NCBI GenBank assembly: GCA_001510135.1
Contig: LFER01000009.1
Span: forward strand, 37,806 to 101,805
Direction: 5' to 3'
DNA length: 64,000 nucleotides
Source: Alphaproteobacteria bacterium casp-alpha6
GTDB lineage: Bacteria > Pseudomonadota > Alphaproteobacteria > Rhodobacterales > Rhodobacteraceae
The stretch's first letter is position 1, and each line of letters opens with the position of its first letter. Positions 36,373 to 46,082 of the stretch are shown in pieces. The notes under the pieces were generated by a model. That model was not told where the DNA came from. It searched no databases and saw only the letters and a list, made by a program, of their open reading frames with translations. Made by a program: the position numbers and the translations under genes.

Positions 36373-36870
36373 TTAGTAAATGTAGCGGATCTGATCGGTC
36401 CAATAACGTTCAACACGTTTCAGCGTCGCGGAAATATGGTCAATGGATGAGCCATCCAAAATTTCCTGCGTGATCAAACCTTCGGCATGCCTAGCAAACA
36501 AACGAGCAACAGCCTGACGAATTTCGCGACCTTTTTGTGTCAGTTTAACCCGCACAGATCGACGATCAATTTCACACCGCTGATGGTGCATATACCCCAT
36601 ATCCACCAGTTTTTTAAGGTTATAACTGACGTTGCTTCCCTGATAATATCCACGCGATTTCAACTCACCCGCGGTCACTTCATTATCCCCTATGTTGAAC
36701 AGGAGAAGCGCCTGCACCGCATTTAGTTCCAGATGGCCCAAGCGTTCAAACTCATCCGTGATGACATCAAGCAGCAAACGATGAAGCCGTTCTACAGACG
36801 ACAAAGCGTCCAAATAATTGGCCATATATTTCGTCTGCTGGTCAGTACCAAACGTATTTTCTACATTCAT
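36373..36870 (-). CDS. MarR-family winged-helix transcriptional regulator
   Basis: A 165-residue regulator. The winged helix is visible as 'EVTAGELKSRGYYQGSNVSY' and the wing 'QRCEIDRRSVRVKLTQKG', with dimerising helices at both ends. It resembles the LdtR-type branch of alphaproteobacterial MarR proteins, which control cell-wall or osmotic-stress genes. The ATG at 36870 is preferred over the track's 36891. The gene stands alone; no target gene is adjacent on the same strand. Confidence 0.82.
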   Translation of the reverse strand: MNVENTFGTDQQTKYMANYLDALSSVERLHRLLLDVITDEFERLGHLELNAVQALLLFNIGDNEVTAGELKSRGYYQGSNVSYNLKKLVDMGYMHHQRCEIDRRSVRVKLTQKGREIRQAVARLFARHAEGLITQEILDGSSIDHISATLKRVERYWTDQIRYIY

Positions 36871-36938
36871 AACAATCTCCAACAAAAACACTTTTCGGTT
36901 TTTGCAGGAAAAAACCCAAAAATACGTTAAGCTTAAAA

Positions 36939-37223
36939 TTATCCATGTTTGTGATGTAGATAGGTTTTTATTAGATTTATCATTTTTCTATGCTGTGAAG
37001 GGACATCGGTTTGTCCTGAAATCCACTGGTAGAGATCCTGATCATTTTCGTCCAGCAGAGCCTCGTATTCGTCTAATGTCCCATTATCTAAGTCAGATAA
37101 AGACATCGCGAAAAAGCCTTCCAGTATAATATCCATTTCCTTTGTACCCCGACGCATGGAACGCATACGCAGTCTTTTTTCCCGGATGTCGCGGGGCTCT
37201 TTCGAAGAACTTTGTTTCATCAT
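36939..37223 (-). CDS. sdhE: Succinate dehydrogenase assembly factor SdhE (FAD assembly factor)
   Basis: A 94-residue protein that promotes covalent flavinylation of SdhA. The conserved 'MRRGTKEMDIILEGFF' and 'YEALLDENDQDLYQWISGQT' motifs are clear. Its start overlaps the stop of the XRE regulator gene as ATGA, so the two are translationally coupled. The sdh operon is not in the window. Start may be either of the two adjacent ATGs (37223 or 37220). Confidence 0.9.
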   Translation of the reverse strand: MMKQSSSKEPRDIREKRLRMRSMRRGTKEMDIILEGFFAMSLSDLDNGTLDEYEALLDENDQDLYQWISGQTDVPSQHRKMINLIKTYLHHKHG

Positions 37224-37618
37224 TGGGTATCAGACCCAAGCACCTCTCGGAGGCGTTTTTCAATAGCACCCAAGCGATCAGAGGATTGTTTGAATTGGGC
37301 TCTGAGACTGCGCAATTCCAAGAAGAGGTCATTTGCATCTTGCAGGCGCATATTGATTTTGTCCGGCGGGTCTATTCCTTCACCTTCTCCGTTTAAGAGC
37401 CACATGATAGAAACGTTCAAGAGCCCCGCTAACATCGACAGCCGGTTTGCACGAGGTTCAGAAAGATCCTGTTCCCAAGCTTTGAGCGTCGATAGCTTGA
37501 CGCCGAGATTTTTCGCAAGCTGAGCCTGCGTCATACCGCTGGCCTCACGCGCCCCTGCAAGACGGTCGCCAAAGGTTGCGGCTTCTTCGGCGTACCAATT
37601 GATTTCCTGTTTTTCCAT
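37220..37618 (-). CDS. XRE-family helix-turn-helix regulator
   Basis: A 132-residue regulator. The HTH spans about residues 18-72 ('GMTQAQLAKNLGVKLSTLKA' and 'LSMLAGLLNVSIMWLLNGEG'), followed by a coiled coil ('ELRSLRAQFKQSSDRLGAIE'). It is first in a two-gene operon with sdhE. Upstream lie two direct GTTTACTT repeats 11 bases apart, a plausible autoregulatory site. Confidence 0.85.
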   Translation of the reverse strand: MEKQEINWYAEEAATFGDRLAGAREASGMTQAQLAKNLGVKLSTLKAWEQDLSEPRANRLSMLAGLLNVSIMWLLNGEGEGIDPPDKINMRLQDANDLFLELRSLRAQFKQSSDRLGAIEKRLREVLGSDTQ

Positions 37619-37633
37619 CGCGCTTTCTTTTCA

Positions 37634-38903
<1,270 letters not shown>

Positions 38904-38910
38904 TGGTGGA

Positions 38911-40272
38911 TCAGGCAGCTTTCGCATGTAATTTGCGATAAAGGATCAAAAACCGCCCGATCAATCCAAATGAGGCACAGGCAAGGCCAATGGCAAGCCC
39001 CGCCCAGAGCCCGACGCCGCCCCATTCCAGCGTAAATGCCAGCCAATAGGCAACAGGAATTCCTATTATCCAGTAGCTGACAATGGCCATTCCCATTGGT
39101 ACTGAGGTGTCCTGAATTCCGCGCAGCATTCCAAGTGCCATAACCTGCGCTGCATCCACTGTGGAAAACAGGGCCGCCATAAACAAAAGCAATGTCCCAT
39201 AGATCAAGATCTCGTCCAGCTCGGGGGCCATGGGGTCGACATAAAGCGATACCAAAAATTCAGGCATGCTAAGAAACAAAAGCACTGTCAGCGCAACAAT
39301 CACAGCAGAAGCACATGAGGCGACAATCGTACTGCGCTTTAAATCAGAAAGTCTGTTGGCCCCAAAGGCATGCCCCACCTGAATTGTTGCCGCACTGGAC
39401 AGGCCGACATGAATGACAAAGGTCAGACTCGTTATGCTCAACGCAATACCGTGCGCCGCCACCGCGACCGTTCCAAGCCACCCCATCATAAGCGTCGACG
39501 CCGAAAATAACCCCGCTTCAGCAAGAGAAGTGACAGAAATTGGAAGCCCCAGCTTGGTCACGGTTCTCATGGACGCCCAATCTGGCCGCCAAATACGTTG
39601 AAAGAGTGCCTGTTCGGGGAGCTTAATGGCGGCATAAATGCAAAGACAAATAGCCATTAAGCTATTCACCAGAAATGACGCAATAGCAGACCCCTCTACG
39701 CCAAGCTCTGGCACTCCAAGCTTTCCAAAGATCAAGACATAATTCAGCGGGATATTGACAATGAACCCGATAATCGTGGTCAACAACGCAAATCGCATCA
39801 ATTCCTGCGCGGAAAGATAAGATTTCAAAACCAAAACAATAAGAGCCGGTACCATTGCAAAGCCGACGATCGACAAATAACGGCTCGCCAATTGTGCAAG
39901 TTCTGCTGGTTGACGGATTATCACCAACAATGGTTCTGAGTAGATAAACGCAGGTAGGACTGCAGCCGCATATGCGATCGACAACCACAGACCCATGCGT
40001 GTGACCCTCCGCGCCTCCGTAATAGCGTCACGCGCAACGGCACTTGCCACGAGAGGCATGATTGCCATCCCAAAGCCACCCCCAACGATAAAAATAACAA
40101 AGAAGACAGTATGCCCCAAGACGCCAGCCGCCAGCGCTTCAACCGAGTACCAGCCCAACATGATGCTATCGGTCACACCAATTCCCATAAGCGCCAGCTG
40201 GCTCAAGATCAGTGGTCCACCAAGGCGCAGCATAGAGCGAAAAGAGCCAAGATAAGGCACAATCCAATTCAT
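38911..40272 (-). CDS. MATE-family multidrug efflux transporter
   Basis: Inner-membrane exporter of 453 residues with about 12 hydrophobic segments. 'RLGGPLILSQLALMGIGVTD' at the N-terminus and 'QVGHAFGANRLSDLKR' in the middle are typical of NorM-like proteins, which expel cationic drugs with Na+ or H+. It is transcribed away from parE; the 435-base gap between the two starts holds a structured element. Confidence 0.9.
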   Translation of the reverse strand: MNWIVPYLGSFRSMLRLGGPLILSQLALMGIGVTDSIMLGWYSVEALAAGVLGHTVFFVIFIVGGGFGMAIMPLVASAVARDAITEARRVTRMGLWLSIAYAAAVLPAFIYSEPLLVIIRQPAELAQLASRYLSIVGFAMVPALIVLVLKSYLSAQELMRFALLTTIIGFIVNIPLNYVLIFGKLGVPELGVEGSAIASFLVNSLMAICLCIYAAIKLPEQALFQRIWRPDWASMRTVTKLGLPISVTSLAEAGLFSASTLMMGWLGTVAVAAHGIALSITSLTFVIHVGLSSAATIQVGHAFGANRLSDLKRSTIVASCASAVIVALTVLLFLSMPEFLVSLYVDPMAPELDEILIYGTLLLFMAALFSTVDAAQVMALGMLRGIQDTSVPMGMAIVSYWIIGIPVAYWLAFTLEWGGVGLWAGLAIGLACASFGLIGRFLILYRKLHAKAA

Positions 40273-40371
40273 TTAAATTTCCTTATCTCGAAGTCCATTT
40301 GCACCTAGAACAAAAAGTTTCCTGTATCAATTCAAGAAAAAACTCGCACATCAAACAGGTATAGTGATTAT

Positions 40372-40445
40372 TTTCTGGCAGCCCAGGCAGATTGGGGTGG
40401 GGGATTATAGTCTGCCTGGGCGCCGCTCCCTCCCATTGCCAGAAA
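40372..40445. ncRNA. Extended stem-loop element in the MATE/parE gap (possible structured RNA)
   Basis: TTTCTGGCA-GCCCAGGCAGA runs without a break on the left; on the right TCTGCCTGGGC (perfect 11-bp inner stem), a 15-base C-rich bulge, then TGCCAGAAA (perfect 9-bp outer stem). The apical loop is G-rich (GGGGTGGGGG) and could pair with the bulge (CTCCCTCCC) as a pseudoknot. Both flanking genes start outward from here, so it is not a normal terminator. It may be a small RNA, a 5' leader element of either gene, or a palindromic repeat. Strand is undetermined and no known Rfam family was recognised. Confidence 0.45.
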
Positions 40446-40617
40446 GTGTGCAAACGGGATGAGATCTGGGTATTCCGTCAGCTTGATGATTTAAAAGCAC
40501 TCAACTTGAAATTCCACGTCTCAGGTACAAAGGTTCAGTTTTTGAATTATAGTATTAAAATAATTCTCTATTCATTTTAAATTGCATTTTTTTCAGCGGA
40601 GTTCAAGCGCTCTGCAT

Positions 40618-40641
40618 ACCTTATACAAAAAAGTATAAGGT
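40618..40641 (+). terminator. Hairpin with pyrimidine tail upstream of parE
   Basis: ACCTTATAC and GTATAAGGT form a perfect 9-bp stem with a six-A loop, followed by TGTTTCTTCTCTTTCCCTTT, 66 bases before the parE ATG. It could end a small RNA transcribed from the structured element, or act as an attenuator in the parE leader. The stem is AT-rich, so it is a weak terminator. Confidence 0.4.
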
Positions 40642-40707
40642 GTTTCTTCTCTTTCCCTTTGTTCCGACAACTGGCATAATCATAGAAATAAAAAAGAGCA
40701 GGCAAAA

Positions 40708-42663
40708 ATGGGTGATTTACTAAGTAACGTCGCTGAAAATAACTATGATGCAAATTCGATCGAAGTTCTGGAAGGCCTAGAACCTGTCAGAAAGCGTCCC
40801 GGCATGTATATTGGTGGAACGGACGAACGCGCTTTGCATCATCTTGTTGCAGAAGTTCTAGACAACTCTATGGACGAAGCGGTCGCTGGTTTTGCCACGC
40901 GCATTGAAGTGGAACTGCACGAAGATTATGCCATCACAATCCGTGATAACGGTCGGGGCATTCCCATTGATCCTCACCCGAAATTCCCTGGAAAATCTGC
41001 GCTCGAAGTGATTTTTTGCACCCTCCATGCGGGTGGTAAATTTGGCGGAGACGCCTATCAGACGTCAGGCGGCCTTCACGGCGTGGGCGCGTCGGTTGTG
41101 AACGCGCTTTCTGACAGTTTGGTGGTGCAGGTCGCTAAAAATAAAGAACTTTATGAACAACGGTTTTCGCGCGGACTGCCGTTAGGCGGTTTGGAAAAAC
41201 TTGGCCCAACGCAAAACCGGCGCGGTACCTCCGTAACATTTCATGCAGACAGCGAAATTTTTGGTGCACATCAATTTAAACCTGCTCGGCTCTTTAAATC
41301 GATCCGTTCCAAAGCCTATTTGTTCAGTGGTGTTGAAATTCGCTGGAAATCAGCCATCGATGACGGGCAGACCCCAACGCTTGCCAGTTTTCATTTTCCA
41401 GGCGGTCTGAGCGATTACCTTAATGAAACTCTTAACGGGGTGACAACCTATTCCGAAAAACCGTTCCGCGGGACGGTCGATTTCCAAGAACGGTTTCAAA
41501 CAGCGGGGAAAGTTGAATGGGCCATTAACTGGACGCCCTCGCGCGATGGATTCGTCCAATCCTATTGTAACACCGTTCCCACACCCGAAGGCGGCACTCA
41601 CGAAGTGGGGTTCTGGGCAGCAATCCTCAAAGGGATCCGCGGGTATGGGGAATTGGTAAACAATAAAAAATCCAAGGATATTTCCCGCGAAGATCTGATG
41701 TCAGGGGGCTGCGCATTGGTCAGCTGTTTCATCCGCGAACCTGAATTTGTGGGCCAGACGAAAGACCGATTGGCCACTGTGGAAGCCCAAAGGCTTGTCG
41801 AAAACGCCGTGAGGGACCATTTTGACAATTGGCTTGCCGCGGATACAAAATCCGCCGGTGCTATTCTTGATTTCCTTGTTCTTCGTGCCGAAGAACGGAT
41901 GCGACGGCGTCTTGAAAAGGAAACACAGCGTAAAACGGCAACCAAACGGCTCCGTTTGCCGGGCAAATTAGTTGACTGTTCCGCCACTTCCCGAGACGGT
42001 ACCGAGATTTTTCTCGTAGAAGGTGACAGTGCAGGCGGATCTGCAAAAATGGCACGTGAACGCAAAAACCAAGCATTGTTACCGCTACGCGGAAAGATTT
42101 TGAACGTATTGGGAGCGGCGAGTTCAAAGCTGAGCAGCAACCAAGAAATCGCAGATCTCGCTCAGGCCTTGGGCGTTGGGCTTGGAACACGCTTCAATTT
42201 GGATGACCTGAGATACGACAAGGTGATCATTATGACGGATGCGGATGTAGACGGAGCGCATATTGCATCGCTTTTGATGACGTTTTTCTTTACCCAGATG
42301 CGTCCCTTAATTGACGCGGGTCATCTCTATCTTGCCTGCCCGCCCCTATACCGCCTGACGCAAGGCGCCAATCGGGTTTATTGTCTGGACGAAAAAGAAC
42401 GGGAATACTGGTTTGAAAAAGGGCTCGGCGGTAAGGGTAAAATAGATGTCAGCCGCTTTAAGGGCTTGGGCGAAATGAACGCGAAAGACCTCAAAGAAAC
42501 GACGATGGACCCAAAGACCAGAAAGTTAATCCGGGTGAGTATAGACGAAGATGAACCCGGCGAAACTGGCGATTTGGTTGAACGATTGATGGGTAAAAAG
42601 CCAGAATTACGGTTTCAATATATCCAAGAAAACGCAAAATTTGTCGAAGAACTAGACGTCTAA
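40708..42663 (+). CDS. parE: DNA topoisomerase IV subunit B
   Basis: ATPase subunit of the enzyme that separates replicated chromosomes. The 651-residue protein shows the GHKL ATP site ('EVLDNSMDEAVAGFATRIEV', 'LHAGGKFGGDAYQTSGGLHG'), a transducer domain and the TOPRIM motifs 'EGDSAGGSAKMARERKNQAL' and 'DADVDGAHIASLLMTFFF'. The short C-terminal part and length match ParE rather than GyrB, which is usually about 800 residues. ParC is not in the window. It is monocistronic. Confidence 0.94.
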   Translation: MGDLLSNVAENNYDANSIEVLEGLEPVRKRPGMYIGGTDERALHHLVAEVLDNSMDEAVAGFATRIEVELHEDYAITIRDNGRGIPIDPHPKFPGKSALEVIFCTLHAGGKFGGDAYQTSGGLHGVGASVVNALSDSLVVQVAKNKELYEQRFSRGLPLGGLEKLGPTQNRRGTSVTFHADSEIFGAHQFKPARLFKSIRSKAYLFSGVEIRWKSAIDDGQTPTLASFHFPGGLSDYLNETLNGVTTYSEKPFRGTVDFQERFQTAGKVEWAINWTPSRDGFVQSYCNTVPTPEGGTHEVGFWAAILKGIRGYGELVNNKKSKDISREDLMSGGCALVSCFIREPEFVGQTKDRLATVEAQRLVENAVRDHFDNWLAADTKSAGAILDFLVLRAEERMRRRLEKETQRKTATKRLRLPGKLVDCSATSRDGTEIFLVEGDSAGGSAKMARERKNQALLPLRGKILNVLGAASSKLSSNQEIADLAQALGVGLGTRFNLDDLRYDKVIIMTDADVDGAHIASLLMTFFFTQMRPLIDAGHLYLACPPLYRLTQGANRVYCLDEKEREYWFEKGLGGKGKIDVSRFKGLGEMNAKDLKETTMDPKTRKLIRVSIDEDEPGETGDLVERLMGKKPELRFQYIQENAKFVEELDV

Positions 42664-42773
42664 AGCAGACCGGCACTCAATCTGATACAATAAATGTCAA
42701 ATAGAAATTAAGATTTCCTGCTCAAGCCCCCCAAATCGAATCGATGAGATATCCCCGACAATAGATCGGACTG

Positions 42774-42818
42774 CAGTCATTTTGCCATTACTGGCCGCTT
42801 AAAAAGCCTAAATGACTG
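42774..42818 (+). terminator. Inverted repeat after parE
   Basis: CAGTCATTT and AAATGACTG (perfect 9 bp) enclose 27 bases and are followed by a T-rich stretch (GTTGTTTCTTTTTTGG) that has its own TTGTTTC/GAAACAA stem. The region lies 110 bases past the parE stop and may end its transcript. The rest of the 347-base gap (42664-43010) shows no other feature. Confidence 0.45.
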
Positions 42819-43010
42819 GGCACGTTGTTTCTTTTTTGGAAACAAAGAGGCCAGAAAGATGCGCTTTTTATATCAATTTTCCGGTAATTTTTACAAAATG
42901 ATGAAATTTCTTGACCATTACTTTTGTTAGTATGTAAACCACCTCTTGCGTCTTAACTTATCATTACGGATATTTTAATATGAGTCGCATGACTTTCGGG
43001 AAGGGATCAC

Positions 43011-43601
43011 ATGTTGGCAGTTTTGATAGGGCTCGAGTTATTGGGGTCGGCATTTGTAGGGTTTGCTCAACCGGAAAACTCAAATCTGCCTCCTGAAACG
43101 GAAGCGGATAATGAGCCAGCCCGACCAAATGAACCAATTATCGTTGAATGCCCAATTGATGAAAGTGGGATTGGTGAAAAATCGCAACAAGAACCCAAAA
43201 CATCTAAGCTTTCCACCGCTGACACGTCAGAAACAGCTTTTGAAGCAACATCCGGTGAAAATGTGATATTAGGGTCTTTGGAAACTATGCCGGTTTCAGC
43301 AGCGAATTGACACGAAGTCATGGGTGTTGAGGTTGGTGAGCTTCGGTTCGAGGGATCTTCAGAAACCGGTTTTAGGATACAATCCGCGCCTCTGGGATTT
43401 AAGGAATGTGGCGCGCCCGACTTGCCAATTGAACCGCAACCACCATTTGTTTCGACAAATTTTACCAGCAACCCAGCGGGTTGCATGGAGGCAGAGACTT
43501 CAGATGTTGGGATGTCATCTACAGACCAGCCCTTCACTCTAAGCGCTTATGACCCGTGGACAGTTGCGGATTTCTGGAGTGATAAAGGGACGCAGATCTG
43601 A
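43011..43601 (+). pseudogene. Frame-interrupted unknown gene (two same-frame ORFs split by TGA)
   Basis: An ATG with a strong AAGGGA site starts a 99-codon frame whose N-terminus is hydrophobic ('MLAVLIGLELLGSAFVGFA') and then acidic, Pro-rich and polar. It ends at TGA (43308). The same frame resumes three codons later at ATG 43320 and runs 93 codons to another TGA. The simplest reading is one ancestral gene of about 197 codons broken by a nonsense mutation; the N-terminus recalls membrane-anchored or secreted Roseobacter proteins. A 156-codon antisense ORF covers the same bases. No family was recognised. Confidence 0.4.
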
Positions 43602-43697
43602 CATACCAGTGACTTGGAATTTAGCGACTGATATAAAATGCAAACGAGGGCCAAAAGCTTTGCCTGATCGGGAAGAAAGCGTGGTTTTCAATAATGT

Positions 43698-44585
43698 TTA
43701 CTGGTTTCTGGGCGCGCTGATCCAATGCAAAATATGGGCAGCAACCTTTTCGGGGACCTGGTGGTGCAACCAATGATCCGCATCGGGAATGGTGAGTATG
43801 GTCAGATCATCACAAAGATCCCTTAAACCGTCATAGCTTTTTGGCAAAAGGGCCGTGTCATTTTCCCCCCAGAGCAGCAAATGGGGCATAGAAATACGCA
43901 TGCTTGCCGCATGCATGTCTGGAAACTTTTGGGGAATGTTTTCAGGCTTTGGCACAAGGAGCGCGGTAGCGCGATACCAATGGACCATCGTGCGCACACC
44001 TTGGACATCTTTCCATGCAGATTTGTAGCGATCCAATCGCGCGTCTCTCATCCATCCCATGTCCATGGATTGGGAAAACATCGCAATCAATCGCACAAAA
44101 CTATTTTCCGCGAGAATTGTTTCGGACCCCTCACGTCGTAACCAAGGGATATATTGGGAGGCTGCATTTTGTGCTTCATCTTCCAGCAAAGCCCTTTGAA
44201 AAGGAATGGGATGCACCCCGTTCATAATAACAAGCTTTGAGACCAGATCAGGATGTGCAATGGCCAAAGCATAGGCAGCAGCGGCCCCCCAATCATGTCC
44301 CAAAACCATCACTGGCCCCCAAAAATTATCGATAATCCCCTTTAGATCCTCCACCAAATAACCAATTTTATAGTCTTCGACATTCTCTGGCGCATAACTT
44401 TGTCCATAACCACGCTGATCAGGAGCAAAACAATAAAACCTGTCCTTTAGAATATCCGCCAGGTCCTCCCAAGCGCCGGAATATTCAGGAAATCCATGGA
44501 GCATCAAAATTATGGGGTTCTCAGGCGCCCCCCATTTTCTGACCAAAAACTGATTCCCGTTAACTTTGACAAATTGAGTCATCAT
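43698..44585 (-). CDS. Alpha/beta hydrolase, epoxide hydrolase/dehalogenase type
   Basis: A 295-residue hydrolase with an Asp nucleophile, Asp98 in 'VLGHDWGAAAAYALA', the oxyanion-loop motif 'LHGFPEYSGAW' (30-40) typical of epoxide hydrolases, and the catalytic His in 'IPDADHWLHHQVPEKV'. The Asp nucleophile excludes ordinary esterases. Substrate is unknown. It is divergent from the PaaI-like thioesterase, with 76 bases between the starts. Confidence 0.85.
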   Translation of the reverse strand: MMTQFVKVNGNQFLVRKWGAPENPIILMLHGFPEYSGAWEDLADILKDRFYCFAPDQRGYGQSYAPENVEDYKIGYLVEDLKGIIDNFWGPVMVLGHDWGAAAAYALAIAHPDLVSKLVIMNGVHPIPFQRALLEDEAQNAASQYIPWLRREGSETILAENSFVRLIAMFSQSMDMGWMRDARLDRYKSAWKDVQGVRTMVHWYRATALLVPKPENIPQKFPDMHAASMRISMPHLLLWGENDTALLPKSYDGLRDLCDDLTILTIPDADHWLHHQVPEKVAAHILHWISAPRNQ

Positions 44586-44661
44586 ATGGCTTTCCTCCGC
44601 GTGCGCGCTCGCTTAGGGTAATAAGATATTTGATTGGTGACCAATACCGAAGGATATCGCA

Positions 44662-45078
44662 ATGACAGTCGCACTTACGCTTACAATTGCACAAGAATTT
44701 CTTGAGGGAAATTTTGCCCCATGGATTTTAGACCTGAAGCCAAAATTGATAGACTGCTCAAATGGATTTGCACGTATCGATATCCCTATTACGCCTCACA
44801 TTGAACGTGTCGGCCACATCGTTTGCGGTCAAGCGATGGGCGCATTAGCCGATACAACTATGGTCTTTGCCTGTTTTGCGCATATGGATAAATTGGTCCC
44901 AGTTGCCACGACAACCCTTGATACACAGTTTCTACGACCTGCATCTGGCGATATTCTCAGCTGCCGCGCCAAGGTGGAACGCGCCGGCAAAGCCTTGTTT
45001 TTCCTAAGCGCAGAGCTTGTAACAATGCCAAGCGAAAAAGTGGTCGCGAAATCCACGGCCACTTTTTACTTACCCTAA
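44662..45078 (+). CDS. PaaI-family hotdog thioesterase
   Basis: A 138-residue hotdog-fold protein: 'GHIVCGQAMGALADTTMVFA' is the core helix and 'VATTTLDTQFLRPASGDILS' the following strand, as in PaaI/YbgC-like acyl-CoA thioesterases. The substrate is not evident. It is monocistronic; the next gene is convergent, six bases away. Confidence 0.85.
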   Translation: MTVALTLTIAQEFLEGNFAPWILDLKPKLIDCSNGFARIDIPITPHIERVGHIVCGQAMGALADTTMVFACFAHMDKLVPVATTTLDTQFLRPASGDILSCRAKVERAGKALFFLSAELVTMPSEKVVAKSTATFYLP

Positions 45079-45084
45079 GGGGGA

Positions 45085-45531
45085 TTAATGGCAGCTTTTG
45101 CCAAGCGCTTTGAGACGCCAGTAATTATAGGGCAGCGGGGTCAAAAAGCCTGCCAAAAGCATGATAGGTACCACCCACCACGTCAGCATGGCCCCGCCGG
45201 TCAACAACACGTCCACAACATTCATCGCGGCTTCCATTGAAACCATTGAAATAATGGACATTCCGATCGCCGTATTGAAAGCGAGCTTTAGACTCATTTG
45301 ACGCGACAGAATAAACGTCTCAAGCGCAATAGAGGTCAACAAACCATTTATGATAGCAAGGGTCATTATTGCCAAAGTCGGCCAAGGAATGCCGGTAAAC
45401 TGAAAGAACGCAATCGTTCCAAAATCGCCGATAGAGCACCCAAGCAAACACCACATCGTGTTTTTTGACGCCCTGCGCCACGTATGACGACATTTCCAGT
45501 TGATTGATAAGTTTTGGGCCAGAGCAGTCAT
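45085..45531 (-). CDS. DUF4396 membrane protein, probably copper-responsive
   Basis: About 148 residues with four hydrophobic segments and a Cys/His-containing N-terminus ('NWKCRHTWRRASKNTMWCLL'). 'GCSIGDFGTIAFFQF' and 'WWVVPIMLLAGFLTPLPYNY' are typical of the DUF4396 family. The start is ATG at 45531 (a GTG at 45540 is possible). It reads from the MerR-type promoter shared with cueR, so copper should induce it. The conserved Met, Cys and His residues fit a copper-handling role, but this is inference from regulation. Confidence 0.8.
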   Translation of the reverse strand: MTALAQNLSINWKCRHTWRRASKNTMWCLLGCSIGDFGTIAFFQFTGIPWPTLAIMTLAIINGLLTSIALETFILSRQMSLKLAFNTAIGMSIISMVSMEAAMNVVDVLLTGGAMLTWWVVPIMLLAGFLTPLPYNYWRLKALGKSCH

Positions 45532-45562
45532 GTCATGCACCTTGTTTGTAAATCACAACGCC

Positions 45563-45593
45563 CATATAGTCCTTCCAGTAACTGGAAGGTCAA
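45563..45593 (-). promoter_or_regulatory. CueR-type operator and promoter of the DUF4396 gene
   Basis: On the minus strand TTGACC and TATATG are spaced by exactly 19 bases, the overlong spacer of MerR-activated promoters. Within it lies a palindrome, CCTTCCAG-TAA-CTGGAAGG (45571-45589), matching the CueR operator form. It is 32 bases from the DUF4396 ATG and covers the cueR promoter region on the other strand. Confidence 0.85.
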
Positions 45594-45603
45594 GGGTGAA
45601 TTC

Positions 45604-45993
45604 ATGAAAATCTCTGACGCCGCTTTAAAAGTTGGTCTGCCTGTAAAAACTATCCGATATTATTCCGATATCGGCCTTGTGACTCCCACAGGGCGCAGTG
45701 CCGCAGGATACCGCGATTACGACCACTCTGCGCTGAAAAAGCTGGTCTTTATCCGACGCGCAAGGGAGTTTGGATTTTCGATCGACGAATGCCGCGATCT
45801 TTTGGACCTGTATGAAGATCAAAATCGTTCAAGCGCTGATGTGAAACATCTGGCAAGCTTACGCTTGCGCGACATCGAACAAAAACAAAAAGAGCTGCAG
45901 CTTTTGCACGATGAACTGTCCCATCTTGTCCAAAGCTGCAAAGGCGACGGCCGTCCAGACTGCCCAATTCTGTCAAACTTTGCGCAGGTTTGA
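45604..45993 (+). CDS. cueR: Copper-sensing MerR-family regulator CueR
   Basis: A 129-residue activator that senses Cu(I). The MerR helix-turn-helix ('ISDAALKVGLPVKTIRYYSD') is followed by a dimer coiled coil and the metal loop 'CKGDGRPDC' with Cys112 and Cys120, the same positions as in E. coli CueR. The track ORF begins at 45514, but the protein starts at ATG 45604. It is divergent from DUF4396 and overlaps no copA-like gene; no copper ATPase is in the window. Confidence 0.92.
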   Translation: MKISDAALKVGLPVKTIRYYSDIGLVTPTGRSAAGYRDYDHSALKKLVFIRRAREFGFSIDECRDLLDLYEDQNRSSADVKHLASLRLRDIEQKQKELQLLHDELSHLVQSCKGDGRPDCPILSNFAQV

Positions 45994-46024
45994 TAAACTT
46001 CGCACGTCAGGCGACATTTTCCTG

Positions 46025-46053
46025 TTGACCTCCCTTCGCCTCACTTGTAGTCA
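46025..46053 (+). promoter_or_regulatory. Candidate promoter of the tRNA-Tyr gene
   Basis: TTGACC and TAGTCA are 17 bases apart, about 30 bases before the tRNA. The -35 is near perfect, the -10 moderate. Called by eye. Confidence 0.4.
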
Positions 46054-46082
46054 CTCGATCACTCTTTTGATGAAAGAGCCGT

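Noticed and set aside
40372-40445. Reading the bulged stem-loop as a shared terminator
   Set aside because: Both flanking genes start outward from this gap, and neither strand has a T-run after the stem.
43067-43537. 156-codon minus-strand ORF across the frame-interrupted gene
   Set aside because: It has no ribosome site or recognisable motif and spans the TGA by chance; the plus-strand frame has a strong ribosome site and a hydrophobic N-terminus.
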